Below are positions 10,211-19,923 of a stretch of 44,590 nucleotides of DNA, one piece after another (position 1 is the stretch's first letter; each line of letters starts with the position of its first letter). The translations under genes and the position numbers were made by a program. Source of the DNA: Candidatus Alistipes equi (GTDB taxonomy: Bacteria > Bacteroidota > Bacteroidia > Bacteroidales > Rikenellaceae); assembly GCA_018065435.1 (NCBI GenBank), contig JAGHTK010000026.1, positions 1 through 44,590 on the forward strand, given 5' to 3'. The notes beneath the pieces are model-generated. The model ran no database searches and was not told where the DNA came from. It worked only from the letters and a program-made list of their open reading frames with translations.

Positions 10211-11347
10211 ATGAAAAGAATAATACTATCTGTTCTTTTGTGCGCGGCCCTAAGCGTGACTTATGCACAGAAAATGCCAGAAAATTCTGATGACCGAGTT
10301 TATTGTTATGAAACAAGTCCTGGACGAAGGACGGTAATTCAGATTCCAGACATTGATCAATACCGCACATTTAAGTGTGATTTTCATCTTCATACGGTGT
10401 TTGCTGATGCACAACTTTCACCAGAAGGAAGAGTTCGGGAAGCTTGGCACGATGGTCTTGATGTAATTGCCATGACAGAGCACGTAGGCGTACATAAGAC
10501 AAAGGGTATAAAGTTGAAAGACTACAACTTGCCACCAAAATTGGCGCAGCAGGCTGCGAAGGCTTATGGTCTGATAGTAATCAAGGGTGCGGAAGTGACA
10601 AGAACCAAGCCGTTCGGCCATATGAATATGCTCTTTTTGGAGGATTGCAACGTATTCAGTGAGCATCGTTACCTTAAGGATGCAAATGGTCAATATCTAA
10701 AGAGTGAGACAGGCACGAAGGTATCTAATCCGGAAACAGAGAAAGCAGATTTCGAGGCTGCCGAAAAGCAAGGAGCGTTCATAATATGGAATCATCCAGG
10801 ATGGCCAGACAAGAAATGTACAATGTACGATTTGCAGAAAAAACTTATTGAAGAACACCGCATTCACGCAGTTGAACTTTGCAACCATAATGAATGGTAT
10901 CCAAAGGTTTTGGATTGGTTTGATCAGTACCACCTTCCTATGATGGCAAACTCGGATCAGCACAACCCGACTTCTTATGATTATGGAATGTCAATGCGTC
11001 CGATGACGCTTGTCTTTGCAAAGGAATATACCGAACAGTCAATCAAGGAAGCAATGTTTGCCGGCAGAATGGTTGCATTCTTTAATCAAACTTTGGCAGG
11101 AGAAGCTACCTATATAGAGCAACTCATCCACCATTCATTGAGCGTGCGCGTATTAGATGAAAAGACAGGACGTTTGGAAGTGACGAACAATTCAGACATT
11201 CCATTCAAGACTCTTTATGGTTCACATATGAATCCTGTAATTTTCCACCCTCACAAAGCAATACTTGTTTCGATAAAGAAGGGTCAGAAAATTAATTTCA
11301 TCAACTGCTATGTAGGCAGAAACACTTTGAAGGTAGCTCTTTGGTAG
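10211..11347 (+). CDS. Secreted PHP-domain phosphoesterase (Sb-PDE-like phosphodiesterase family)
   Basis: Signal peptide MKRIILSVLLCAALSVTYAQ; PHP motifs CDFHLHTVFADAQLSPEGRVREAWHDGLDVIAMTEH, IIWNHPGWP, MANSDQHN. Confidence 0.82.
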   Translation: MKRIILSVLLCAALSVTYAQKMPENSDDRVYCYETSPGRRTVIQIPDIDQYRTFKCDFHLHTVFADAQLSPEGRVREAWHDGLDVIAMTEHVGVHKTKGIKLKDYNLPPKLAQQAAKAYGLIVIKGAEVTRTKPFGHMNMLFLEDCNVFSEHRYLKDANGQYLKSETGTKVSNPETEKADFEAAEKQGAFIIWNHPGWPDKKCTMYDLQKKLIEEHRIHAVELCNHNEWYPKVLDWFDQYHLPMMANSDQHNPTSYDYGMSMRPMTLVFAKEYTEQSIKEAMFAGRMVAFFNQTLAGEATYIEQLIHHSLSVRVLDEKTGRLEVTNNSDIPFKTLYGSHMNPVIFHPHKAILVSIKKGQKINFINCYVGRNTLKVALW

Positions 11348-11367
11348 TGTTTCAGAAGAAAAAAGTA

Positions 11368-11400
11368 ACCGAATGTCAAAATGGCATTCGGTATTTTTTT
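11368..11400 (+). terminator. Intrinsic terminator after the PHP phosphoesterase (likely bidirectional)
   Basis: ACCGAATG (11368-11375) / CATTCGGT (11385-11392) stem followed by A + T8; flanking AGAAGAAAAAA and TTTTTTCTTCT can extend the stem. Confidence 0.85.
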
Positions 11401-11431
11401 CTTCTGCACATTGTCACAGGGAAAACAACGC

Positions 11432-11722
11432 TTAGGCTTTGCCTCCTCTAGAGAAGTTCGGCCCCTGTTGAGGAATTCTGATTGCTCCGAAGTTAGCTTC
11501 ATATTTGGCAATATTGTCTTGTAGAGAAAGGAGCAGTCTTTTGGCATGTTCAGGGGTTAGGATGATTCTGCTTTTGACCATGGCTTTTTGTAGACCTGGA
11601 AGCATAGCAGCAAAATCAAGAATAAATTCAGACGTAGAGTGTGATATGATGGCCAGATTGGAATAATTGCCTTCAGCTACGTCTTCGCTGAGGTTGATAT
11701 CTAGCGGTTTTACTTCTTCCAT
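11432..11722 (-). CDS. DUF3467-family small protein
   Basis: MEEVKPLDINLSEDVAEGNYSNLAIISHSTSEFILDFAAMLPGLQKAMVKSRIILTPEHAKRLLLSLQDNIAKYEANFG has the DUF3467 pattern. ATG at 11722. Confidence 0.85.
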   Translation of the reverse strand: MEEVKPLDINLSEDVAEGNYSNLAIISHSTSEFILDFAAMLPGLQKAMVKSRIILTPEHAKRLLLSLQDNIAKYEANFGAIRIPQQGPNFSRGGKA

Positions 11723-12088
11723 AGTTGTGTTTTTGCAATAAAGCAAATTTTAGAGAGTTTGTAAAATTTTGTTGTCTATAGCTAAAGGTGATTTGCAAAC
11801 CTCTGCTTTTGACAAAAATAACCATATAATCCATAAATACCTAAGTTCGTAAACAGTAAATCAAATTTGTTAAGGACATTGCTTTAGAGATAACTCTCTT
11901 TCAAAAGCGCATCATCCTGAAAACCACCTCGGCAGATTCAATAAACCAGGGTCATCTAAATGCTTTCCATATTCAAAAGAATGAGGTTCTTTCCTTTAAA
12001 AGAATAAAATCTATATCAAGCCTAAGTGAGAAAGGGGGTGAAATATCCAACAAATTGTTAATTTTGTACGATACGAAACGGTATAAAA

Positions 12089-12784
12089 ATGATACTACCA
12101 ATATTCGATATGATGATAAGGGGCTTTGCAGTAGGCGTTGTTGCTTCTGTGACAGTTGGTCCCGTTGCCGTTTTATGTATACAGCGCGCATTAAGCAAGC
12201 CTTGGCGTGTTGGTGTATTTTCCGGCTTTGGTGTCGCCTTGGCGGATACCCTTATGGCAATTGTAGCATTTTTCTTCTACTCAATGCTTGAATCGAAGAT
12301 TGTGCTCTACTCAGAACTCTTACATCTATTCGGAGGTGTTTTTGTTATAGTTGTAGGAATTGTGATATTCTTTAAGAAGCCAGTTCCTCAACTTCGCCGT
12401 AATATTTCTGACAAGGTGCTACGCGTCGATTCTTCTATATGGAAAGATATGTTTTCCATGATGGGTTTCACATTGGCTAACTTTGTTGTAGTAATTCCAT
12501 ATCTGTTGGCATTTTTTGCCATGTTTGGAGTTGGTACTATTACTTCATCGGGAGGCGTGACAGATTTGGTTACATTCTTACAATCATCCCATATAATCAT
12601 AGGATTTTTATGCGGAGCCATGTTATGGTGGACCGTATTAACATTTATCGTAAGTCTGTTCAGAAGACGGTTTCATCCTGAGCATCTTCATACATTGAAC
12701 CGCATTTCGGGAGTGGTGATAGTAATCCTGGGAATAATAACGATTTTGTCTTTGTATATTTCTCTGCCGCAAGCACAAATTTGA
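12089..12784 (+). CDS. LysE/RhtB family exporter
   Basis: Polytopic 231-aa protein with GFAVGVVASVTVGPVAVLCIQRALSKPWRVGVFSGFGVALADTLMA; TAATTTTG -7-like box at 12059-12066. Confidence 0.8.
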   Translation: MILPIFDMMIRGFAVGVVASVTVGPVAVLCIQRALSKPWRVGVFSGFGVALADTLMAIVAFFFYSMLESKIVLYSELLHLFGGVFVIVVGIVIFFKKPVPQLRRNISDKVLRVDSSIWKDMFSMMGFTLANFVVVIPYLLAFFAMFGVGTITSSGGVTDLVTFLQSSHIIIGFLCGAMLWWTVLTFIVSLFRRRFHPEHLHTLNRISGVVIVILGIITILSLYISLPQAQI

Positions 12785-12786
12785 AT

Positions 12787-13473
12787 ATGAAAAAACTCAT
12801 TATTGCAATTGACGGATTTTCCTCTTGTGGAAAGTCGACATTTGCCAAACTGATAGCCGCCAAATTGGGGTATATTTTTATCGATACAGGTGCAATGTAC
12901 CGTTCTGTAACGCTCTATGCTATGGAACATGGGGCTATCGAAAATGGTATCGTTGACGAAGAAAAACTTATCGGCATGCTTGATCAGATAGAAATAACGT
13001 TCCGTTTCAATCGTTTAAGGGAGGCGAGCGACGTTTATGTTAACGGAGAAATTGCCGAAAATAAGATAAGAACCATAGAGATAAGCAACTGCGTAAGCGC
13101 TGTTGCTTCCATTCGTCAAGTGAGGGAAAAACTTGTAAGGATGCAGCAACAGATGGGAATCAAGCGTGGAATTGTCATGGATGGGCGTGATATCGGTACC
13201 GTGGTATTTCCAGATGCGGATATAAAGCTTTATATGACGGCAGATCCACAGATTAGGGCTGAGCGTCGTTATCGGGAGTTGCTCGAAAAAGGCGACACTG
13301 TATCGTTTGATGAAGTTCTATCCAATGTGATTTCCAGAGACCATGCTGATATGAATCGTTCAATCTCTCCTTTACGCAAAGCGGATGATGCAATTGTTTT
13401 GGACAATAGTGGAATGACCTTAGAGGATGAGATAGATTGGTTTATGAAGCTGTTCGAAAAGCATCAGAATTAG
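12787..13473 (+). CDS. cmk: Cytidylate kinase
   Basis: AIDGFSSCGKSTFAKLIA, FIDTGAMYRSVTLYA, VMDGRDIGTVVFPDADIKLYMTA, RDHADMNRSISPLRKADDAIVLDNS. Confidence 0.96.
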   Translation: MKKLIIAIDGFSSCGKSTFAKLIAAKLGYIFIDTGAMYRSVTLYAMEHGAIENGIVDEEKLIGMLDQIEITFRFNRLREASDVYVNGEIAENKIRTIEISNCVSAVASIRQVREKLVRMQQQMGIKRGIVMDGRDIGTVVFPDADIKLYMTADPQIRAERRYRELLEKGDTVSFDEVLSNVISRDHADMNRSISPLRKADDAIVLDNSGMTLEDEIDWFMKLFEKHQN

Positions 13474-13475
13474 AT

Positions 13476-14339
13476 ATGCATGTAGAGATTGACAATCAGT
13501 CCGGATTCTGTTTCGGTGTGGTAAGTGCCATCAAACAGGCAGAAGATGCTCTTTCGGCTGGTCACAAGGTGTATTCCTTGGGAGATATAGTTCATAACAG
13601 GATAGAGGTACAGCGCCTTGAGATGCTTGGTCTAAAAACAATAAGCCATGAGCAAATTCCATCCCTTAGTGGTAGTTGTATGCTCATTCGTGCACACGGA
13701 GAACCACCATCTACTTACGAGATGGCTTCTGCATATCCCATACAGATAATCGATGCAACATGTCCGGTAGTGGCTGCCCTGCAGAAGAAGATGGTTGTAG
13801 CCTATAAAAAAATGCAAGCTGTAGGCGGAAGTGTAGTTCTGTTGGGTAAAAAAGGCCATGCCGAGGTGATAGGTCTTATTGGACAGGTTGGAAATGATGT
13901 GGTTGTTATAGAGTCTGTGAATGATTTGGATAAGGTAGATTTCTCACGCCCCATATATTTTCTTTCACAGACAACACAGAGCCTTCCACTTTTTAATTTC
14001 TTGGCTTTGGAAATGGAGCGCAGAATATTTGATGGAGTATCTTTTACAAAAGACAATACGATTTGTCGCAGGGTGTCTTCCAGGGAAGAGAACTTAAAAC
14101 GCTTTGCCATGAATTATGATGTAATCATATTTGTGTGCGGACGCAAGTCCAGTAATGGTCAAGTTCTCTTTTCCATATGCTGTGATGCCAATCGAAGGTC
14201 CTACCAGATAGAGGAGCCTTCAGAACTTCAGCGCGCGTGGTTCAAAGATGCCCAAAGAGTTGGCGTGTGTGGCGCGACTTCTACACCAGAATGGCTTATG
14301 ACTAGTGTTGCTTCAGCAATAGAAGCCATGGGACTATAG
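13476..14339 (+). CDS. ispH: 4-hydroxy-3-methylbut-2-enyl diphosphate reductase
   Basis: SGFCFGVVSAIKQAED, YSLGDIVHNRIEVQRLEMLGL, LIRAHGEPPSTYEMA, IDATCPVVAALQKK, GKKGHAEVIGLIGQ, GATSTPEWL. ATG at 13476. Confidence 0.95.
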   Translation: MHVEIDNQSGFCFGVVSAIKQAEDALSAGHKVYSLGDIVHNRIEVQRLEMLGLKTISHEQIPSLSGSCMLIRAHGEPPSTYEMASAYPIQIIDATCPVVAALQKKMVVAYKKMQAVGGSVVLLGKKGHAEVIGLIGQVGNDVVVIESVNDLDKVDFSRPIYFLSQTTQSLPLFNFLALEMERRIFDGVSFTKDNTICRRVSSREENLKRFAMNYDVIIFVCGRKSSNGQVLFSICCDANRRSYQIEEPSELQRAWFKDAQRVGVCGATSTPEWLMTSVASAIEAMGL

Positions 14340-14377
14340 AAAAAATCTGCTTAGGTGTTATAGATAAACTTTGTGAT

Positions 14378-14854
14378 ATGAAAAGATATATTATACGTTC
14401 TGTAAAGTATTTGTTGGCATTGTGTGTACTCTATGTGACTATTGTCTACCTATCTTGCAAGACATCGTCATACCCAATATCTTTTACGGAGTACCTTTCT
14501 TTGTTATTAAGTACAACAAAGGGACATATTCTTGTTGCAGCCACAATTCTTCTTTCCGCTTTTTATCCATATTTTGGTTATGTGAAAAGGGAAGTTGAAG
14601 CCTCTTTGAATAGTGACAGCGAACAGATTATTCGAGCATTTTCCTCATACGGATTTTGTCTTGTCGAGCAGTCAGATAAGCATATGGTATTTCGTGCAAC
14701 AGGGCTAGACCGTCTTACGATGCTTTTCGAGGATGAGATAAGTGTTACGCCGAAAAACGGAGGAGTTCTCATATCCGGTTTACGTAGAAAGGCGGTGAAG
14801 ATAGCTATTCGCCTAGAAGGTTATATGTATCATAAAAACTTGAGCAATGAATAA
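14378..14854 (+). CDS. Hypothetical membrane protein, two predicted TM segments
   Basis: 158 aa with hydrophobic segments near the N-terminus and at ILVAATILLSAFYPYFGY; overlaps the next gene by 8 nt. Confidence 0.6.
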   Translation: MKRYIIRSVKYLLALCVLYVTIVYLSCKTSSYPISFTEYLSLLLSTTKGHILVAATILLSAFYPYFGYVKREVEASLNSDSEQIIRAFSSYGFCLVEQSDKHMVFRATGLDRLTMLFEDEISVTPKNGGVLISGLRRKAVKIAIRLEGYMYHKNLSNE

Positions 14855-16511
14855 GAAGTTTGGCATATTTGCCGTTGTCCTTTTAACGGCAGTAAGTTCG
14901 ATATTTGCCGTTGGAAATAGTTTCGAAATCGGCAAAAGCATAGAGATAATGATTTCTTTCATGCGAGAGATATATATGCGTTATGATGATGGGGTTGATC
15001 CAAAAGAGATTCTGCGAAACGGAACGCTTGGAATGACTTCCACACTTGACCCATATACTGTATTTCTTCCCGAAGAAGAGATGGACGACTTTAAGACCTT
15101 TACAACTGGTAAATATGGTGGCATTGGTGCCGTTATTCGCAAAGATGGAGATTACATACGAATAACCGAGCCATATCGTAACTCTCCTTCAGACAAAGCG
15201 GGCATTAAAATAGGAGATAAAATCGTTTCTATAGAAGGAGAATCTGTAAAGGGATGGTCCGTTTCGGATGTCAGCAAAAAATTACGTGGTGATGCTAATA
15301 CAAAGGTCCGTGTTGGAGTATTAAGTGTAATAGATAGTACTGTTGTTGAAAAGAATATCCGTAGAGAGAGAATCGCAATTCCAAGCATTTCATACGTAGG
15401 TTATGTAGAGCAAGGAATTGGATACATAAGACATGGAGATTTTACGGAAACATGCTATGATGACATGCGTGCGGCAATAAAGACGCTCGAAAGTACTGGA
15501 GAGTTGAAAAAACTTATTTTGGATTATCGCTCCAATGGAGGAGGTGTGATGCAGTCTGCCATAAAAGTTCTGTCATTGTTTTTGCCTAAAGGAACGAAAG
15601 TCCTTGTAACAAAAGGACGTGCAGAGAAGCAAAAAGAGTATTGTACGGAGTACGAACCCGTTCTGCCGGATATTCCGATGGCAGTACTGATAAACAATTC
15701 TTCCGCCTCGGCTTCGGAGATCGTAGCTGGTGCATTGCAAGATTTAGATCGAGCTGTTCTTTTGGGACAAAAGAGTTTCGGTAAAGGATTGGTTCAAACA
15801 ACGTCATATCTTGGCTATGACAATTATGCAAAAATCACTACGGCTAAATACTATATTCCATCTGGTCGATGCATTCAGGCCATGAAATATTCATCAGATG
15901 GCAAGCCTGTCATATTGCCAGACTCCATGCAGAAGGAATACACTACCTCAAAGGGTCGTCGCGTATATGATGGGGGTGGCATTTCTCCAGATATAGCAAC
16001 GGCTGTAGATTATCTTTCTTCATTTACGGCAACCCTATATGTTTCGGGGGTCTTTGATTCGTTTGGCGATTTGTACTATCGAAAGCACGTAGGAGAGACT
16101 TTGGATCTTTCCAAATTCACTATAACGGATGAAGATTTTAAGGAATTCAAGTCCATGGTAAAAGGGAAGGATATTGCCTACCGCTCAGAGTCTAGACGTG
16201 CTTTGGAACAGTTGCGCAAGTCTCTGAAAAAGGAGAATTTCAATGATGCACACCAGCAAATTAAGGATATAGAAGCACTCATTGATGATGATACAGAGAC
16301 ATTGATAGAGAAGTACAGAAAAGAAATTATTAATACAATAAATTCAGACATTGTCCTACGATACGCGTATAATCAGGGAGCTGCGCAGTATTCTTTGCCT
16401 CAAGACAAGACAGTTATCAGAGCTAGACAATTACTAAATTCACCAGATGAATATGCATCCTATCTTGCTAGTGATAGAGTTATAGGGAAAACAGCGACAA
16501 GTAAAAAATGA
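14847..16511 (+). CDS. S41 family C-terminal processing peptidase (CtpA/Prc-like, PDZ)
   Basis: N-terminal signal, PDZ (GIGAVIRKDGDYIRITEPYRNSPSDKAGIKIGDKIVSIEG), S41 core LILDYRSNGGGVMQSAIKV, NNSSASASEIVAGALQD, GQKSFGKGLVQT. Confidence 0.93.
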   Translation: MNKKFGIFAVVLLTAVSSIFAVGNSFEIGKSIEIMISFMREIYMRYDDGVDPKEILRNGTLGMTSTLDPYTVFLPEEEMDDFKTFTTGKYGGIGAVIRKDGDYIRITEPYRNSPSDKAGIKIGDKIVSIEGESVKGWSVSDVSKKLRGDANTKVRVGVLSVIDSTVVEKNIRRERIAIPSISYVGYVEQGIGYIRHGDFTETCYDDMRAAIKTLESTGELKKLILDYRSNGGGVMQSAIKVLSLFLPKGTKVLVTKGRAEKQKEYCTEYEPVLPDIPMAVLINNSSASASEIVAGALQDLDRAVLLGQKSFGKGLVQTTSYLGYDNYAKITTAKYYIPSGRCIQAMKYSSDGKPVILPDSMQKEYTTSKGRRVYDGGGISPDIATAVDYLSSFTATLYVSGVFDSFGDLYYRKHVGETLDLSKFTITDEDFKEFKSMVKGKDIAYRSESRRALEQLRKSLKKENFNDAHQQIKDIEALIDDDTETLIEKYRKEIINTINSDIVLRYAYNQGAAQYSLPQDKTVIRARQLLNSPDEYASYLASDRVIGKTATSKK

Positions 16512-17695
16512 GTCTTTCGTTCATAAAACAGGACATATCCACACGTTTTAGAACCTCAATGATGGTAATAGGAATCATTTTGGTTTCTGTTTCCCTTTTG
16601 ATTTCCAACAGAATGGCTCAAACGCTTAGGGAAAAGGAAAAGCATGATGTGGAACTTTGGGCTGCTGCTATGGAGCGTGTCAACCGCGATGCGTTAGGAG
16701 ATTATATGAAGGATCCGCTTGTAACGGCAATCATCAATAATCGCAATAACATACCATTTATCATAACCGACGAGAATCTCATTCCAATCTCATGTCATCT
16801 CATAGAGGAGCATATAACTTCAAATCCGCTTGCCCTACGAAAAAAGATAGATGAAATGGCAGCGGTCAATACTCCAATTATTGTACATTTTTGGTGGACA
16901 ACCGAACATAACCACATCATTTTTTACGGCAGATCACTTACGTTGAAAATGCTTTATGTCTTTCCTCTAGTACAGATGTTAATTATCATTGCTTTTGTTG
17001 TTGCATTGTTTGTGGCTTTTCGTTCAACGAAGCAAGATGAGCAAAAACGTGTCTGGATTGGATTGGCGAAGGAAACGGCACATCAGTTAGGTACACCTAC
17101 ATCATCGCTTATGGGTTGGCTCGAATATTTGAAGGAACAACCCATTGATCAGGCTGTTGTTGATGAAATATCAAAGGATGTAAGTCACTTGCGCAAGATT
17201 GTGGACAGATTTTCTAAAATTGGGTCCGATGCTCCTCTGATTCTTGGTAATATTAATGAGATAGTAGGTGGAAGTGTTATGTATTTTCGCAAACGTATTC
17301 CACGCTATGTTAATTTAACGTACGATGGCCTGGCACAGACCCCAATTTATGCCATGGTGAATATCGCTTTGTTTGAATGGGTAATTGAAAATCTTTTAAA
17401 GAATTCGCTTGATGCCATGCAGGGACGCGGTTCGTTGGATGTTTTGCTCTCGAGCAATGAACATTCAATTTTTGTTGATGTGCGTGATAGTGGCAAAGGT
17501 ATAGCTAAATCAAATTGGAAACGCATATTCAAGCCTGGATACTCGACAAAGACGCGGGGATGGGGGCTAGGACTCTCCCTCTCCAGACGTATTGTTGAGG
17601 AATATCACGGCGGGCACATAGCAGTCATTGATTCTCAGATTGGAGTAGGAACAACGATTAGAGTCACACTCAAAAGAGCGTATTCATCGCAATGA
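16508..17695 (+). CDS. Membrane sensor histidine kinase (no adjacent response regulator)
   Basis: Two TM segments, H-box KETAHQLGTPTSSLMGWLEYLK, N-box ENLLKNSLDAM, G-boxes DSGKGI and GWGLGLSLSRRIVEEYHGG. Confidence 0.9.
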   Translation: MSLSFIKQDISTRFRTSMMVIGIILVSVSLLISNRMAQTLREKEKHDVELWAAAMERVNRDALGDYMKDPLVTAIINNRNNIPFIITDENLIPISCHLIEEHITSNPLALRKKIDEMAAVNTPIIVHFWWTTEHNHIIFYGRSLTLKMLYVFPLVQMLIIIAFVVALFVAFRSTKQDEQKRVWIGLAKETAHQLGTPTSSLMGWLEYLKEQPIDQAVVDEISKDVSHLRKIVDRFSKIGSDAPLILGNINEIVGGSVMYFRKRIPRYVNLTYDGLAQTPIYAMVNIALFEWVIENLLKNSLDAMQGRGSLDVLLSSNEHSIFVDVRDSGKGIAKSNWKRIFKPGYSTKTRGWGLGLSLSRRIVEEYHGGHIAVIDSQIGVGTTIRVTLKRAYSSQ

Positions 17696-18453
17696 TACAG
17701 GAAATGATTTCATTGGAACGGGTCTTGCCGGAGGATATATTTGGCAGGCGCTCTGCTATTTGTTCTATGACCTTAGAACACGTAGCGGAGCCTTGTGTTG
17801 ATACTTTTTTTACAGATATCTCTGTGTTGGTACTTTCGTTGATGTATATATATTTCCAGGTACGAAATTATAACTTTTTCTTGCAGACATTGTTTCGCAG
17901 TTTTCTTTTCAAGCCCGGCAAATCAAGATCGTTTACATCATCTATTCCACATCTTTCATACGTAAGACTTGCGGTGATTGTGGTGGGCATTATTCTCTCG
18001 TTGTTAATTTTTTGGGGACATAGAGATTTTTCAACTCTAAAACTTGTTGGCTATACGTATAGCGGTGATGCAGCGATATTTCTAGCTCTTGTTTTTGTGG
18101 CAATTGCCTTTATTTTGGGACATATCATTCTTATATATCTTGTCACAGCTTTTTCTACTCGACCGAAGTTTTTTTCAATAATACTTAGAATTAAGATTTT
18201 GCATGTTGCCAACTATTTTTTTGTTACAATTCCCTTGTTACTTATCATGGTTAAGGCAACCAAAGAGGCTTTTAACATAGAAATGTATACAACTTTAGGC
18301 CTTGCCGGGTTTGTAGCGGTTGTTTATTTGTTCGATATACGGAAATTATTTAGAGATAATGGAATTTCAAATCTTTATTGGTTTTTGTATCTTTGCACTT
18401 TAGAAATTTTACCCTTTTCGCTATTGTTTTATCCTGTATTAGGGGGTGATTGA
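17692..18453 (+). CDS. DUF4271-type multispanning membrane protein
   Basis: 253-aa polytopic protein directly upstream of a HemD-like gene, the usual DUF4271 context in Bacteroidetes; family assignment by context and topology. Confidence 0.65.
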   Translation: MIQEMISLERVLPEDIFGRRSAICSMTLEHVAEPCVDTFFTDISVLVLSLMYIYFQVRNYNFFLQTLFRSFLFKPGKSRSFTSSIPHLSYVRLAVIVVGIILSLLIFWGHRDFSTLKLVGYTYSGDAAIFLALVFVAIAFILGHIILIYLVTAFSTRPKFFSIILRIKILHVANYFFVTIPLLLIMVKATKEAFNIEMYTTLGLAGFVAVVYLFDIRKLFRDNGISNLYWFLYLCTLEILPFSLLFYPVLGGD

Positions 18454-18462
18454 TTTGCGTTT

Positions 18463-19320
18463 ATGGCCACAACAATAAAAAAGATACTAATAGCTCAAAA
18501 GGCGCCAGCAGCCAATATAAAATCTCCGTTTGGAGAGATTGTTAAGAAATATGGTGTTCAAATAGACTACCATCCGCTTCAGCAAACGGTAGCTGTTACA
18601 CCAAAGGAATTTCGTTCACAGCATATAGACATATTGTCGTATTCTGCGGTTATATTTACATCTAAAAGTACGATTGACAGCTTCTTTATGAATTGTGAGG
18701 CTGCTCATATCACGGTACCAAATACGATGAAATATATCTGTTCAACAGAATTAATAGCGCTTTATCTACAAAAATATATTGTCTATAGAAAGCGTAAGAT
18801 TTTCTTTGCAAATGGTACGCTTCAGGGTCTTGTGGAGGAAGTAGTTCACCATAAAGAGGAGAAATTCCTTCTCACTTTAAGTGAACCTCACACACCGGAT
18901 TTATCAGAAATGCTAGATCACCTAAACGTGAACTATGATTCAATCACACTAGCCAAAACAGAAACAATGGAAATCTCACAGGAAGAGGTTCTTTCCTATG
19001 ATATGCTTCTTCTTTATACTCCATGGGATATCCGTGCTGTAAAGAAGGCTGTTGGAGACATAAATCCACTTCCGGTCATTGGAACTTTTGGAGAAAAGAC
19101 ACTCAAGGAGGCACATTCCACAGGTTTTTCTGTTATGGTGAACGCACCTAGCGTTCAAGCTCCATCAATGGCTAAGGCAGTCGAGATATTTCTTTCATCC
19201 TTAAAGACAGGAAAGCAAGTAAAGAGTGTTGAATATGTTGATCGTAGTGAAGACAAGGCCGAATTTCTTCGTCAGCAGCAGAATGCGATGAATAGAAAGA
19301 ATCATTCTTCTTCAAAATAA
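18463..19320 (+). CDS. Uroporphyrinogen-III synthase (HemD) family protein
   Basis: 285 aa with UroS-like two-domain layout (VIFTSKSTIDSFF, LLLYTPWDIRAVKKAV, PVIGTFGEKTLKEA) in the DUF4271-hemD-rnpA-yidD context. Confidence 0.75.
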   Translation: MATTIKKILIAQKAPAANIKSPFGEIVKKYGVQIDYHPLQQTVAVTPKEFRSQHIDILSYSAVIFTSKSTIDSFFMNCEAAHITVPNTMKYICSTELIALYLQKYIVYRKRKIFFANGTLQGLVEEVVHHKEEKFLLTLSEPHTPDLSEMLDHLNVNYDSITLAKTETMEISQEEVLSYDMLLLYTPWDIRAVKKAVGDINPLPVIGTFGEKTLKEAHSTGFSVMVNAPSVQAPSMAKAVEIFLSSLKTGKQVKSVEYVDRSEDKAEFLRQQQNAMNRKNHSSSK

Positions 19321-19323
19321 TAT

Positions 19324-19701
19324 ATGCCTGTTGGGAAAAATACTCTCTCCAAAGACGAAATACTTCGTTCTTATGGACATATTACGCGCCTTTTTAGGGA
19401 GGGTACGGGAGGTTTTATATATCCGTTCAGGTATCTTGTCTATACTGAAATTGCTCCTGAGTTTTCATGTAAGGTTCTATTTTCAGTGCCTAAAAAATTT
19501 CATAAGCGTGCAAATAGTCGCAACCTTCTCAAGCGCCGTACAAAAGAGGCTTTTAGAACGAACAAAGCTTTGTTATGGGAAGAAGTACCAGACGTTTGCG
19601 TTGAAGTTGCATTTATATACTCCACTAAAGAAGAACTGAACTACCAGACTATAGAAAATGCGGTTAAAAAAATTATACAGTCGGTTAAAAAACGTTATTA
19701 G
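19324..19701 (+). CDS. rnpA: Ribonuclease P protein component
   Basis: [28 protein letters not shown]-binding signature; followed by yidD. Confidence 0.9.
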   Translation: MPVGKNTLSKDEILRSYGHITRLFREGTGGFIYPFRYLVYTEIAPEFSCKVLFSVPKKFHKRANSRNLLKRRTKEAFRTNKALLWEEVPDVCVEVAFIYSTKEELNYQTIENAVKKIIQSVKKRY

Positions 19702-19918
19702 GCGTGTAAGTTCATTTCCGTTTTTGTTACTGATACGTTTCTATAGAATTTGTATCTCTCCAGTCTTTCCGCCTTCATGCCGTTATACTCCGACATGTTC
19801 GAAATATGCCATGGAAGCTATCGAAAAGTATGGAATTATTAAAGGAGGATTTCTTACATTGAAGCGCCTTTTGAGGTGCCATCCATGGGGAGGAAGTGGT
19901 TATGATCCTGTACCATAA
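19658..19918 (+). CDS. yidD: Membrane protein insertion efficiency factor YidD
   Basis: [35 protein letters not shown]...[18 protein letters not shown]; overlaps the rnpA 3' end by 44 nt. Confidence 0.95.
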   Translation: MRLKKLYSRLKNVIRRVSSFPFLLLIRFYRICISPVFPPSCRYTPTCSKYAMEAIEKYGIIKGGFLTLKRLLRCHPWGGSGYDPVP

Positions 19919-19923
19919 AAAAA

